Shown: positions 5,941 to 5,943 of the stretch, piece after piece
Layout of the letters: every line of letters starts with the position of its first letter
Position numbering within the stretch: the first letter of the stretch is position 1
From: Lachnospiraceae bacterium
Lineage (GTDB): Bacteria; Bacillota; Clostridia; Lachnospirales; Lachnospiraceae
DNA length: 5,943 bases
Reading direction: 5' to 3'
Assembly: GCA_021199395.1 (NCBI GenBank)
Contig: JAJQIE010000193.1
Span: 1-5,943, forward strand
Notes under the pieces: model-generated
Told to the model about the DNA's origin: nothing
Seen by the model: only the letters and a program-made list of their open reading frames with translations
Database searches by the model: none
Translations under genes and position numbers: made by a program

Positions 5941-5943
5941 TAT

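Overview
The window reads as a chromosomal segment of an anaerobic Firmicute, most likely a gut- or rumen-type Lachnospiraceae (Clostridium cluster XIVa). This is inferred from an 811-residue cellobiose phosphorylase of the Clostridium thermocellum type, strong AAGGAG-type ribosome binding sites, a base composition close to half G+C, and a bacterial group II intron end. All four protein genes lie on the minus strand. No RNA gene other than the intron fragment, no CRISPR array and no IS element were seen.

Layout, left to right. Positions 1-54 hold the 3' end of a plus-strand group II intron: the distal strand of domain V, then a complete domain VI with a bulged branch-point A at 48. Only 28 bp separate it from the end of the next gene, which points towards it. 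Positions 83-2518 (minus) encode cellobiose phosphorylase (GH94). Positions 2519-2992 are non-coding. They hold the phosphorylase control region (two candidate promoters, a 12-bp-arm dyad on one of them, and two identical 13-bp LacI/CcpA-like sites 243 bp apart) and, further right, two hairpins that probably end the upstream transporter operon. Positions 2993-5940 (minus) hold a three-gene ABC importer in the transcription order substrate-binding protein, permease, ATPase. It is of the TrpXYZ-like / COG2984-COG4120-COG1101 kind.

How the genes work together. The three transporter genes form one operon. The binding protein is separated from the permease by about 200 bp containing a terminator-like hairpin, which would let the binding protein be made in excess. 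Permease and ATPase overlap by 8 nt and are probably translationally coupled. The phosphorylase is a separate transcription unit that cleaves imported cellobiose with phosphate to glucose 1-phosphate and glucose. The neighbouring importer is not of a sugar family, so the two units are probably adjacent rather than part of one pathway.

The points most worth a second look are the multi-site operator architecture before the phosphorylase, the group II intron end just beyond its stop codon, and the binding protein. That protein has no lipobox cysteine, carries a CxxC motif and ends in an acidic repeat tail. I did not find a clearly new multi-gene system here.
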